From CADCTB01 sp035494015 (GTDB taxonomy: Bacteria; Actinomycetota; Acidimicrobiia; Acidimicrobiales; AC-14), in the NCBI GenBank assembly GCA_035494015.1, contig DATJHJ010000086.1:1-11003 (forward strand): DNA of 11,003 nucleotides, written 5' to 3'. Every line of letters starts with the position of its first letter. Within the stretch, counting starts at the first letter, position 1. A program made the position numbers and the translations under genes. Shown here one piece after another: positions 5,538-11,003 of the stretch. The notes beneath the pieces were generated by a model. It did not search any database, had not been told where the DNA came from, and saw only the letters and a program-made list of their open reading frames with translations.

Positions 5538-6086
5538 ATGGCTGAAAGTCCCTATGTCGAGCGAGTGATCGCCATCAACCGGGTGGCCAAGGTGGTCAAG
5601 GGTGGCCGCCGCTTCTCCTTCACCGCCCTGGTCGTCGTCGGCGATGGCGCCGGCAAGGTGGGCCTGGGCTACGGCAAGGCCAAGGAGGTGCCCGCCGCCA
5701 TCCAGAAGGGGATCGAGGAGGCCAAGAAGGAGCTGTTCGACGTCCCCCTGGCCGGCAGCACCATCACCCATCCGATCCTGGGCGAGCGGGGCGCCGGTCG
5801 CGTGCTCCTCAAGCCCGCTGCCCCCGGGACCGGGGTCATCGCCGGCGGGGCGGCGCGGGCCATCCTGGAGTCGGCCGGCGTGCACGACATCCTGGCCAAG
5901 TCGCTGGGGTCCTCGAACGCCATCAACGTGGCCCACGCCACCGTCGCCGGGCTCAAGGGCCTGATGCGGCCGGACGTGGTGGCCCGCAACCGGGGCAAGT
6001 CGCCCGAGGAGGTCACCCCGCCCGGGCTGCTGCGGGCCTACCAGGAGACCCAGCGCGGCCCCCACACCCCGGTAGAGGTGGCGTGA
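5538..6086 (+). CDS. rpsE: 30S ribosomal protein S5
   Basis: S5 lies at the mRNA entry and helps decoding fidelity and helicase activity. The 182-residue product has the N-terminal dsRBD-like domain (ERVIAINRVAKVVKGGRRFS at about 8-27, LVVVGDGAGKVGLGYGKAKE at 31-50) and the C-terminal domain (GAGRVLLKPAAPGTGVIAGG at 85-104, KSLGSSNAINVAHATVAGLK at 121-140). The N-terminal tail before the core is short for an actinobacterium. The ATG at 5538 is preferred over an in-frame GTG at 5526 because TGAGGAG (5527-5533) sits 4 bases upstream of the ATG and would be inside the gene otherwise. The stop overlaps the rpmD start (TGATG). Confidence 0.97.
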   Translation: MAESPYVERVIAINRVAKVVKGGRRFSFTALVVVGDGAGKVGLGYGKAKEVPAAIQKGIEEAKKELFDVPLAGSTITHPILGERGAGRVLLKPAAPGTGVIAGGAARAILESAGVHDILAKSLGSSNAINVAHATVAGLKGLMRPDVVARNRGKSPEEVTPPGLLRAYQETQRGPHTPVEVA

Positions 6087-6325
6087 TGAGCGAGCACCGA
6101 AGCGCAGCGGAGGAGCGCAGCGACCAGACGGGCGCGGCGCGGATCCAGGTGACCCAGGTGAAGTCGACCATCGGGACCAAGCCTGTCCACCGCAAGACCA
6201 TGAAGGCCCTGGGCCTGGCCGGGATCGGGCGCAGCACCAACCTGCCCGACACCGCCGACGTCCGGGGCATGCTGCACAAGGTGTCCCATCTGGTCACCGT
6301 CGAAGCCGGACAGGAGTTGCGATGA
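6086..6325 (+). CDS. rpmD: 50S ribosomal protein L30 with repeat-derived N-terminal extension
   Basis: L30 is a small protein of the large subunit binding 23S rRNA. The core spans about residues 17-79 (ARIQVTQVKSTIGTKPVHRK, LGLAGIGRSTNLPDTADVRG, MLHKVSHLVTVE). It is preceded by about 16 polar residues (MSEHRSAAEERSDQTG) that most L30 proteins lack; their DNA contains the tandem 9-mer AGCGCAGCG. The ATG at 6086 overlaps the rpsE stop by one base (TGATG) with GAGGTG (6075-6080) upstream; GTG at 6083 would add one residue. No ATG, GTG or TTG lies in frame between the repeat and the core near residue 17, so the extension is probably translated. The stop overlaps rplO (ATGA). Confidence 0.93.
   Translation: MSEHRSAAEERSDQTGAARIQVTQVKSTIGTKPVHRKTMKALGLAGIGRSTNLPDTADVRGMLHKVSHLVTVEAGQELR
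6101..6122 (+). repeat. Tandem 9-mer AGCGCAGCG in the rpmD 5' coding end
   Basis: AGCGCAGCG occurs at 6101-6109 and again at 6114-6122, a 13-base period. The same 9-mer is found inverted at 4932-4940 in the rplF-rplR spacer, where it is also followed on the minus strand by AGGA. This suggests pieces of one dispersed GC-rich repeat family, one of which has been absorbed into the rpmD reading frame. Confidence 0.55.
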
Positions 6326-6810
6326 AGGTCCACGACCTCAAGCCCGCCCCCGGGTCGACGCGCGAGCGGCGCCGGGTGGGCCGCGGCATCGGCGGCAAGG
6401 GCGGCAAGACCGCGGGCCGGGGCACCAAGGGCCAGGGCGCCCGCGGCTCGGTCAAGCCCGGGTTCGAGGGTGGGCAGATGCCCCTCAGCCGGCGCGTGCC
6501 CAAGCTGAAGGGGTTCAACAACCCGTTCCGGGTGGAGTACGCGGTGGTCAACCTGGACACCCTGGAGGCGTTCGACGGCGACGAGATCACGCCGGACACC
6601 CTCCGGGCCAAGGGCTTGGTCCACAAGCACGGCCTGGTCAAAGTGCTCGGGCGGGGCGAGCTGACCCGGGCGGTCCGGGTGGCAGCCCACGGCTTCTCCA
6701 AGTCGGCCGAGCAGGCCATCACCGCCGCCGGCGGCAGCACCGAGGTCTTGCCCCTGCCGTTCGGGCACGGTCGGCCGCCGGCCAAGGGCAACGCCCTGAC
6801 CAATCGCTGA
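6322..6810 (+). CDS. rplO: 50S ribosomal protein L15
   Basis: L15 is a late-binding 23S rRNA protein with a long, flexible, Gly/Arg-rich N-terminal arm that penetrates the subunit. The 162-residue product begins MKVHDLKPAPGSTRERRRVG, continues with the Gly/Lys-rich RGIGGKGGKTAGRGTKGQGA, FEGGQMPLSRRVPKLKGF, and a globular domain (VVNLDTLEAFDGDEITPDTL, VKVLGRGELTRAV, AAHGFSKSAEQAITAAGG). It ends with a Pro/Gly-rich tail. The ATG overlaps the rpmD stop by four bases (ATGA), with CAGGAG (6311-6316) upstream. It is the last ribosomal gene before secY, and a likely secY promoter begins inside its 3' end. Confidence 0.97.
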   Translation: MKVHDLKPAPGSTRERRRVGRGIGGKGGKTAGRGTKGQGARGSVKPGFEGGQMPLSRRVPKLKGFNNPFRVEYAVVNLDTLEAFDGDEITPDTLRAKGLVHKHGLVKVLGRGELTRAVRVAAHGFSKSAEQAITAAGGSTEVLPLPFGHGRPPAKGNALTNR

Positions 6811-6824
6811 GCTTGACCTATCCT
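6796..6824 (+). promoter_or_regulatory. Candidate sigma-70-type promoter for secY-adk-map
   Basis: CTGACC (6796-6801) resembles a -35 box and TATCCT (6819-6824) a -10 box, separated by 17 bases; each matches the consensus at four of six positions. The -35 lies in the last codons of rplO. A start point would fall near 6831, about 60 bases before secY. TTGACC at 6813-6818 is another possible -35, but no good -10 follows at the right distance. Transcription from upstream is also expected to continue through. Confidence 0.35.
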
Positions 6825-6893
6825 TTCTCCCTGCGCTGATGGGGCTCGCGGCGCTACGTCGCACGCGGGTCGCCCGACAACTCTGAGGACCGC

Positions 6894-8186
6894 ATGCTGT
6901 CGAGCCTGAAGAACATCTTCAAGGTCACGGATCTCCGCAACAAGATCCTCTTCACGTTGTTCGTGATCCTGCTCTACCGCCTGGGCTCGAACATCACCGT
7001 CCCCGGCATCGACTTCAACGCGGTCCAGGATCTGCAGCGCCAGGCCCAGAGCGGCGGGGTGCTCGGCTTCCTGAACCTGTTCTCCGGCGGCGCCCTGACC
7101 CAGATGGCGGTCTTCGCCCTCGGGATCATGCCGTACATCACCAGCTCGATCATCATGCAGCTGCTGGCCGTGGTCATCCCCCGGATCGAGCAGTGGCAGA
7201 AGCAGGGTGCGGTCGGCCAGAAGAAGATCACCCAGTGGACCCGGTACATGACCGTCGGCCTGGCCATCCTCCAGGCCACCGGGATCACCTACCAGTTCAA
7301 TAACGGCCTCCTCGGCCGGGGCACCAACACGAATCTCAAGCTGGTGACCAAGTTCGACGTCCCTCACGTCGCCCTGATCGTGCTGACCATCACCGCCGGC
7401 ACGGCCATCGTCATGTGGATGGGGGAGCTGATCACCCAGCGGGGGATCGGCAACGGCATGTCGATCCTGATCTTCGCCAACGTGGTCAGCCGCATGCCCG
7501 CCCAGTTCGGCAACGTGCAGGCGGAGAAGGGCAACGTCGCCTTCACCCTGTTCATGATCCTCGGCATCGCCATGATCGTGGCCATCGTGTTCGTCGAGCA
7601 GGGCCAACGGCGCATCCCGGTCCAGTTCGCCAAGCGGGTGGTGGGCCGGCGCATGTACGGCGGCCAGAGCACCTACATCCCGCTGAAGGTCAACCAGGCC
7701 GGCGTCATCCCGATCATCTTCGCCAGCTCGGTGCTGTACTTCCCGGTCCTGCTCTCCAACATCGTGCAGTGGAAGTTCGTGGTGAACTTCATCAACAAGT
7801 ACCTCGTCCAGCAGGACAACATCGTGTACATCATCACCTACGGCCTGCTGATCGTGTTCTTCACCTACTTCTACACCGCCATCACCTTCAACCCCCAGCA
7901 GCAGGCGGACATCATCCGCAAGCAGGGAGGGTTCATCCCCGGCATCCGCCCCGGGCCTCCCACCGAGCGCTATCTCGGCCAGATCCTCAACCGCATCACC
8001 CTGCCGGGCTCACTGTTCCTCGCCGCCATAGCCCTGGTCCCGAACATCCTGCTGTCCCTGTACGGGGTACGGCAGTTCCCGTTCGGGGGGACCACCATCC
8101 TGATTGCCGTCGGTGTGGCCCTGGAGACGATGAAGCAGATCGACAGCCAGCTGATGATGCGGAACTACGAGGGCTTCCTCGCGTAG
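6894..8186 (+). CDS. secY: Preprotein translocase subunit SecY
   Basis: SecY is the channel-forming subunit of the SecYEG translocon in the cytoplasmic membrane. The 430-residue product has the ten hydrophobic segments expected, starting with LRNKILFTLFVILLYRLGSN. Signature motifs are GALTQMAVFALGIMPYITSS in the plug and TM2 region, ITQRGIGNGMSILIF (about 180-194), QGQRRIPVQFAKR in cytoplasmic loop 4 (about 235-247), KVNQAGVIPIIFASS, FNPQQQADIIRKQGGFIPGI, and the C-terminal ETMKQIDSQLMMRNYEGFL. Length is near the E. coli 443. The ATG at 6894 has GAGGA (6885-6889) upstream. The 83-base gap from rplO holds a candidate promoter. adk follows closely. Confidence 0.98.
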   Translation: MLSSLKNIFKVTDLRNKILFTLFVILLYRLGSNITVPGIDFNAVQDLQRQAQSGGVLGFLNLFSGGALTQMAVFALGIMPYITSSIIMQLLAVVIPRIEQWQKQGAVGQKKITQWTRYMTVGLAILQATGITYQFNNGLLGRGTNTNLKLVTKFDVPHVALIVLTITAGTAIVMWMGELITQRGIGNGMSILIFANVVSRMPAQFGNVQAEKGNVAFTLFMILGIAMIVAIVFVEQGQRRIPVQFAKRVVGRRMYGGQSTYIPLKVNQAGVIPIIFASSVLYFPVLLSNIVQWKFVVNFINKYLVQQDNIVYIITYGLLIVFFTYFYTAITFNPQQQADIIRKQGGFIPGIRPGPPTERYLGQILNRITLPGSLFLAAIALVPNILLSLYGVRQFPFGGTTILIAVGVALETMKQIDSQLMMRNYEGFLA

Positions 8187-8194
8187 TGCCCTCC

Positions 8195-8848
8195 ATGCGG
8201 CTCGTCATCCTGGGCAAGCAGGGCGCCGGTAAGGGCACCCAGGCCGAGCGGCTGGCCCAGCGCTTCGGCGTGCCCCGGATCTCGACGGGTGACATGTTCC
8301 GCACGGTGGTCAAGGCCGACACCGAGGTCGGTCGGCGGGCCAAGAAGTACATGCTGGCCGGTGACCTGGTGCCCGACGACGTGGTCAACGACATGGTGCG
8401 GGAGCGACTGACCGAGATGGATGCCACCGACCGGGGCTTCATCGTCGAGGGTTTCCCCCGGAACGTGGCCCAGGCCGAGGCGCTGGACGAGATGCTGAGC
8501 CCCAACCACGTCGACCTGGTCATCGAGCTGGACGTGCCCACGGGTGTGGTGCTGAAGCGCCTGGCCAGCCGGCGGGTGTGCGGCGTGTGCGGGCGGAACT
8601 ACAGCACCGACTCCCCGCCCAAGGTCGACTGGACCTGCGATCAGTGTGGCGGGCCGGTCGTGCAGCGACGCGACGACACCGAGGCCGCCATCAGCCGCCG
8701 CCTCGAGCACTACGACAAGCAGACGGCCCCCCTCGTCGCCTGGTACCTGGCCACCGACCGCCTGGCCGCGGTCGACGGCGAGGGCCACCCCGACATCGTC
8801 ACTCGCCGCCTTCTCCGGGCGGTCGAAAGCCGGCTGGCGCGACGATGA
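8195..8848 (+). CDS. adk: Adenylate kinase (zinc-type LID)
   Basis: Adk catalyses ATP + AMP = 2 ADP in the cytoplasm. The 217-residue product starts MRLVILGKQGAGKGTQ, containing the P-loop (7-15), then ISTGDMFRTVV of the AMP-binding region, FIVEGFPRNVAQ (82-93), and a long LID with two CxxC pairs, Cys129/Cys132 and Cys148/Cys151, expected to bind structural zinc. RRDDTEAAISRRLEHYD is the family motif after the LID. Two positions are unusual: the P-loop has KQ where most bacteria have a residue followed by Pro (E. coli Pro9), and Glu85 replaces the usual Asp of DGFPR (E. coli Asp84). The ATG at 8195 is chosen for homology; in-frame GTG 8186, overlapping the secY stop, would add three residues and sits closer to GAGGG (8169-8173). 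Confidence 0.96.
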   Translation: MRLVILGKQGAGKGTQAERLAQRFGVPRISTGDMFRTVVKADTEVGRRAKKYMLAGDLVPDDVVNDMVRERLTEMDATDRGFIVEGFPRNVAQAEALDEMLSPNHVDLVIELDVPTGVVLKRLASRRVCGVCGRNYSTDSPPKVDWTCDQCGGPVVQRRDDTEAAISRRLEHYDKQTAPLVAWYLATDRLAAVDGEGHPDIVTRRLLRAVESRLARR

Positions 8849-9600
8849 GCCCGATCACCATCAAGACGCCCGAGCAGCTGGCGGTCATGCGGCGGGCGGG
8901 TCGGGTGGTGGCCGAGATGCTCGACGCCTGCCAGGCCGCGGCCCGGCCGGGGGTCACCACCGCCGACCTGGACAAGGTGGCCCGCGAGGTGCTGGCCCGC
9001 CGGGGGGCGAAGTCCAACTTCCTCAACTACCACGGGTACCCGGCGGTGATCTGCACGTCGCCCAACGACGTCATCGTCCACGGCATCCCCGGGTCATACC
9101 GGTTGGCGGAGGGGGACCTGATCTCGATCGACTGCGGGGCCATCATCCAGGGCTGGCACGGGGACGCGGCCCGCACCATCCCGGTCGGGGAGATCTCCGA
9201 GGAGGCCCGCAAGCTGATCCGGGTCACCGAGGAGAGCCTCTGGGCCGGGATCGAGCACGTGCGCCGCGGGGCCCGGCTGTCCGACATCGGCCACGCGGTG
9301 CAGACGGTGGCCGAGGGGGCGGGGTTCTCGGTGGTCCGGGAGTACGTGGGCCACGGGATCGGGCGGGCCATGCACGAGGAGCCCCAGGTGCCCAACTACG
9401 GGGCGCCCGGCAAGGGCATGAAGCTCAAGGTCGGTCACGTGCTGGCCGTCGAGCCCATGGTCAACCTGGGTAGCGCCGAGACCCAGCTCAACGACGACGG
9501 GTGGACGGTGGTGACCGCCGACGGGAGCCTGTCGGCCCACTTCGAGCACTCCATCGCCGTGACCGAGGAGGGGCCCGAAGTCCTCACCGTCCTCGACTAG
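8845..9600 (+). CDS. map: Methionine aminopeptidase, type I
   Basis: Map removes the initiator methionine from nascent proteins whose second residue is small. The 251-residue product has the pita-bread fold motifs. The metal ligands are visible as Asp96 (SIDCGA), Asp107 (WHGDAARTIPVG), His170 (EYVGHGIGRAMHEEP), Glu203 (LAVEPMVNLG) and Glu234 (FEHSIAVTEEG); catalytic His79 lies in NDVIVHGIPG. All are present, so an active enzyme is predicted. There is no N-terminal SH3-binding or zinc-finger extension, consistent with the short class. The ATG overlaps the adk stop by four bases (ATGA), indicating coupled translation in a secY-adk-map unit. The gene is followed by a 116-base gap before infA. 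Confidence 0.97.
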   Translation: MSPITIKTPEQLAVMRRAGRVVAEMLDACQAAARPGVTTADLDKVAREVLARRGAKSNFLNYHGYPAVICTSPNDVIVHGIPGSYRLAEGDLISIDCGAIIQGWHGDAARTIPVGEISEEARKLIRVTEESLWAGIEHVRRGARLSDIGHAVQTVAEGAGFSVVREYVGHGIGRAMHEEPQVPNYGAPGKGMKLKVGHVLAVEPMVNLGSAETQLNDDGWTVVTADGSLSAHFEHSIAVTEEGPEVLTVLD

Positions 9601-9654
9601 GCCGCGAGCGCAGGCACGCCGGGCGCCCCGGGAATCTACCGCGCCGAATTGCGT

Positions 9655-9660
9655 TACTCT
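9655..9660 (+). promoter_or_regulatory. Possible -10 box of an infA promoter
   Basis: The map-infA gap (9601-9716) contains an AT-richer patch around 9633-9668, including TACTCT at 9655-9660, which fits the TANNNT pattern of a -10 element. No convincing -35 lies 16-19 bases upstream, so support is weak. A start near 9667 would leave a leader of about 50 bases before infA. A short CCGGG/CCCGG hairpin (9619-9631) lies upstream but lacks a T-tract. Confidence 0.3.
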
Positions 9661-9703
9661 ATCCACCTGTCCCCCGGCAGTTTGCTGGTTCAGACGCGTC
9701 GTC

Positions 9704-9708
9704 AGGAG
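9704..9708 (+). promoter_or_regulatory. Ribosome binding site that fixes the CTG start of infA
   Basis: AGGAG at 9704-9708 lies 8 bases before CTG 9717, an ideal distance. No ATG, GTG or TTG in the infA frame lies between this site and the CTG, and the next in-frame starts (GTG 9744, ATG 9747) are 35 bases or more away with only a weak purine run in front. The site therefore supports CTG as the initiation codon. Confidence 0.7.
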
Positions 9709-9716
9709 AGAAGCAC

Positions 9717-9941
9717 CTGCCAAAGCCCAAAGAAGACGCCATCGTGATGGAAGGCACGGTCGTCGAGCCGCTGCCCAACGCCATGTTCCGCGTCGAGCTG
9801 GAGAACGGTCACAAGGTACTGGCGCACATCTCGGGGAAGATGCGGATGCACTACATCCGGATCCTGCCCGGTGACCGGGTGCAGGTCGAGTTGACGCCCT
9901 ACGACATCAGTCGGGGCCGGATCACCTACCGCTACAAGTAG
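9717..9941 (+). CDS. infA: Translation initiation factor IF-1, probable CTG start
   Basis: IF-1 is an OB-fold protein that occupies the A-site of the 30S subunit during initiation and assists IF-2 and IF-3. From CTG 9717 the product has 74 residues, (M)PKPKEDAIVMEGTVVEPLPN, then AMFRVELENGHKVLAHISGK, MRMHYIRILPGDRVQVELTP and YDISRGRITYRYK, matching the family in full. Starting at GTG 9744 or ATG 9747 would remove the 9-10 N-terminal residues present in IF-1 proteins generally. With the AGGAG eight bases upstream, CTG is the best start. The gene heads the infA-rpmJ-rpsM-rpsK-rpsD set. A non-AUG start in an initiation-factor gene recalls the AUU start of E. coli infC, used for autoregulation; any such role here is inference. 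Confidence 0.93.
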   Translation: MPKPKEDAIVMEGTVVEPLPNAMFRVELENGHKVLAHISGKMRMHYIRILPGDRVQVELTPYDISRGRITYRYK

Positions 9942-9953
9942 AAGGCAGCCGCA

Positions 9954-10070
9954 ATGAAAGTGAAGCCGAGCGTCAAGCGGATCTGCGAGCGCTGCAAGAT
10001 CGTGCGCCGCCAGGGACGCGTCATGGTCATCTGCACCAACAACCCCCGCCACAAGCAGCGGCAGGGCTGA
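9954..10070 (+). CDS. rpmJ: 50S ribosomal protein L36, zinc-ribbon type
   Basis: L36 is the smallest large-subunit protein and stabilises 23S rRNA near the elongation-factor region. The 38-residue product begins MKVKPSVKRICERCKIVRRQ, and the zinc ligands Cys11, Cys14, Cys27 and His33 are all present (ICERC; VICTNNPRHKQRQG), so this is the zinc-containing form. Length is typical (37-38). The ATG lies 12 bases after the infA stop, with GAAGGCAG in the gap as a modest ribosome binding site, and 6 bases separate it from rpsM. Position between infA and rpsM is standard. Confidence 0.96.
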   Translation: MKVKPSVKRICERCKIVRRQGRVMVICTNNPRHKQRQG

Positions 10071-10076
10071 GTCGCA

Positions 10077-10454
10077 ATGGCTCGTATTTCGGGGGTGGAC
10101 ATCCCCCGCGAGAAGCGGTTGGAGATCTCCCTCACCTACATCCTGGGCATCGGCCGGACCACGGCCAACCAGGTCTGCGCTGCCACCGGCATTGACCCGG
10201 GCACCCGCGTGCGCGACCTGACCGAGGAGGAGGTGGCCCAGCTCCGGGCCTACATCGACGCCAACCTCAAGGTCGAAGGTGACCTGCGCCGCGACGTGGC
10301 CCAGGACATCAAGCGCAAGATCGAGATCGGCTGCTACCAGGGCATCCGCCACCGTCGCGGCCTGCCCGTCCGGGGCCAGCGGACCCACACCAACGCCCGT
10401 ACTCGCAAGGGTCCCAAGAAGACCGTCGCCGGAAAGAAGAAGGTTCGCAAGTAA
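10077..10454 (+). CDS. rpsM: 30S ribosomal protein S13
   Basis: S13 is in the head of the 30S subunit, contacting P-site tRNA and forming bridges to L5. The 125-residue product begins MARISGVDIPREKRLEISLT, then YILGIGRTTANQVC of the helix-turn region, DLTEEEVAQLRAYID, and the conserved C-terminal segment QGIRHRRGLPVRGQRTHTNA followed by RTRKGPKKT and a Lys-rich tail that reaches the tRNA. The length is typical. The ATG follows rpmJ by 6 bases, with no strong Shine-Dalgarno, so it may be coupled to rpmJ. The stop overlaps the rpsK start (TAATG). Confidence 0.98.
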   Translation: MARISGVDIPREKRLEISLTYILGIGRTTANQVCAATGIDPGTRVRDLTEEEVAQLRAYIDANLKVEGDLRRDVAQDIKRKIEIGCYQGIRHRRGLPVRGQRTHTNARTRKGPKKTVAGKKKVRK

Positions 10455-10852
10455 TGCCGAAGCCCAAGCCGGGAGGCAGGCGCCCGAAGAAGCGCGAGCG
10501 CAAGAACGTCACCTACGGGGTGGCGCACATCAAGAGCTCGTTCAACAACACGATCATCTCGATCAGCGACATGGAAGGCAACGTCCTGGCCTGGGCGTCG
10601 GCCGGCAACGTCGGCTTCAAGGGTTCCCGCAAGTCCACCCCCTTCGCCGCCCAGCTGGCGGCCGAGGCGTGCGCCCGCCGGGCCATGGAGCACGGCGTCC
10701 GCAAGGTCGACGTCCTGGTGAAGGGCCCCGGCTCGGGCCGCGAGACCGCCATCCGCTCCATCCAGCAGACCGGCATCGAGGTCTCCGGCATCAAGGACCT
10801 CACCCCCATCCCCCACAACGGTTGCCGTCCCCCCAAGCGGAGGCGTGTCTGA
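10454..10852 (+). CDS. rpsK: 30S ribosomal protein S11
   Basis: S11 is on the 30S platform and helps position mRNA near the E-site. The 132-residue product carries VAHIKSSFNNTIISISDMEG, NVLAWASAGNVGFKGSRKST, PFAAQLAAEACARRAMEHGV, VLVKGPGSGRETAIRSIQ, and the invariant end TPIPHNGCRPPKRRRV. The basic N-terminal tail (MPKPKPGGRRPKKRERKN) is normal for the family. The start overlaps the rpsM stop by one base and the stop overlaps the rpsD start by one base (TGATG), so the three genes are probably translated in series. Confidence 0.98.
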   Translation: MPKPKPGGRRPKKRERKNVTYGVAHIKSSFNNTIISISDMEGNVLAWASAGNVGFKGSRKSTPFAAQLAAEACARRAMEHGVRKVDVLVKGPGSGRETAIRSIQQTGIEVSGIKDLTPIPHNGCRPPKRRRV

Positions 10853-11003
10853 TGGCTCGTTACACCGGTCCCGTCTGCCGCCTGTGCCGGCGGGAGAAGA
10901 TGAAGCTCTTCCTCAAGGGCCCCAAGTGCGACACGATGAAGTGCCCGATCGAGCGGCGGCCGTACCCGCCGGGCGAGCAGGGTCGAGGTCGCATCCGGGA
11001 GTC
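10852..11003 (+). CDS. rpsD: 30S ribosomal protein S4, N-terminal part, zinc-binding type (3' end outside window)
   Basis: S4 is a primary 16S rRNA assembly protein and, in E. coli, the repressor of the alpha operon. Only the first 50 codons are in the window: MARYTGPVCRLCRREKMKLF, LKGPKCDTMKCPIERRPYPP, GEQGRGRIRE. Four cysteines, Cys9, Cys12, Cys26 and Cys31, match the zinc-site pattern of the long N-terminus found in Thermus and many other bacteria, whereas well-known actinobacteria such as Mycobacterium have a cysteine-free form (from memory). The frame runs off the right edge intact. The ATG overlaps the rpsK stop by one base. Confidence 0.96.
   Translation, partial: MARYTGPVCRLCRREKMKLFLKGPKCDTMKCPIERRPYPPGEQGRGRIRE

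Noticed and set aside
5006..5545. 179-codon frame covering rplR out of frame and continuing through the rplR-rpsE spacer
   Set aside because: Considered as a possible gene filling the spacer, but most of it is a shadow of rplR, and the rest translates hairpin repeat sequence; no ribosome binding site or homology seen.
6294..7607. 437-codon minus-strand frame opposite rplO and secY
   Set aside because: Rich in Asp, His, Gly and Leu with repeated DH/EH patterns, the usual antisense image of GC-rich membrane-protein coding DNA; no family resemblance.
9619..9631. CCGGG/CCCGG hairpin after map as a terminator
   Set aside because: The stem is only five base pairs and no T-tract follows, so a terminator cannot be supported.
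9501..9716. Upstream in-frame extension of infA back to 9501
   Set aside because: The frame is open there but overlaps map out of frame, and the translation has no IF-1 character before PKPKED; the ribosome binding site at 9704-9708 fits CTG 9717.
1..11003. CRISPR arrays, insertion sequences, tRNA or rRNA genes, phage or defence genes
   Set aside because: No spaced direct-repeat arrays, transposase or integrase motifs, or tRNA-like cloverleaf sequences were seen; the window is nearly filled with conserved housekeeping genes on one strand.

Overview
The window is a stretch of bacterial chromosome carrying the conserved S10–spc–alpha ribosomal-protein supercluster, all on the + strand. It runs from the 3' end of rplV, through rpsC-rplP-rpmC-rpsQ-rplN-rplX-rplE-rpsZ-rpsH-rplF-rplR-rpsE-rpmD-rplO, then secY-adk-map, then infA-rpmJ-rpsM-rpsK and the first third of rpsD. 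The DNA is very GC-rich with strong third-position G/C bias and Actinomycetota-like gene order. The L22 C-terminal fusion domain, long S3 tail, cysteine-rich S4 and the IF-1 sequence suggest a deep actinobacterial lineage, most likely class Acidimicrobiia. That assignment is inference from remembered sequence flavour, not a search.

Layout. Positions 1-4870 are a nearly gapless block (end of S10, first part of spc). Genes overlap by 1, 4 or 8 bases (TGATG, GTGA) or are a few bases apart, implying one transcript with translational coupling. Positions 4871-5537 break the pattern: rplR sits alone between two spacers of about 150 bp that are rich in GC hairpins and share short sequence elements. 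The second spacer contains a terminator-like hairpin followed by a T-tract. rpsE-rpmD-rplO is again tightly coupled, but the 5' end of rpmD encodes an extra segment containing the same short repeat seen in the first spacer. A promoter-bearing gap of 83 bp precedes secY-adk-map. A gap of 116 bp with a -10-like box precedes infA-rpmJ-rpsM-rpsK-rpsD.

How the genes work together. The ribosomal proteins build both subunits. SecY forms the membrane channel for exported nascent chains, Map removes their initiator methionine, Adk balances adenylate pools and IF-1 helps start translation.

What stands out. No new defence or mobile system is visible; this is core genome. The unusual items are the acidic L22 tail ending in a small cysteine-less Ada-like or 'sunset'-type domain, a probable CTG start codon for infA, hairpin- and repeat-rich spacers around rplR with a possible internal attenuator, repeat-derived coding sequence in rpmD, lineage-specific tails on S3, L29 and S17, and substitutions in the adenylate kinase P-loop and NMP-binding motif.
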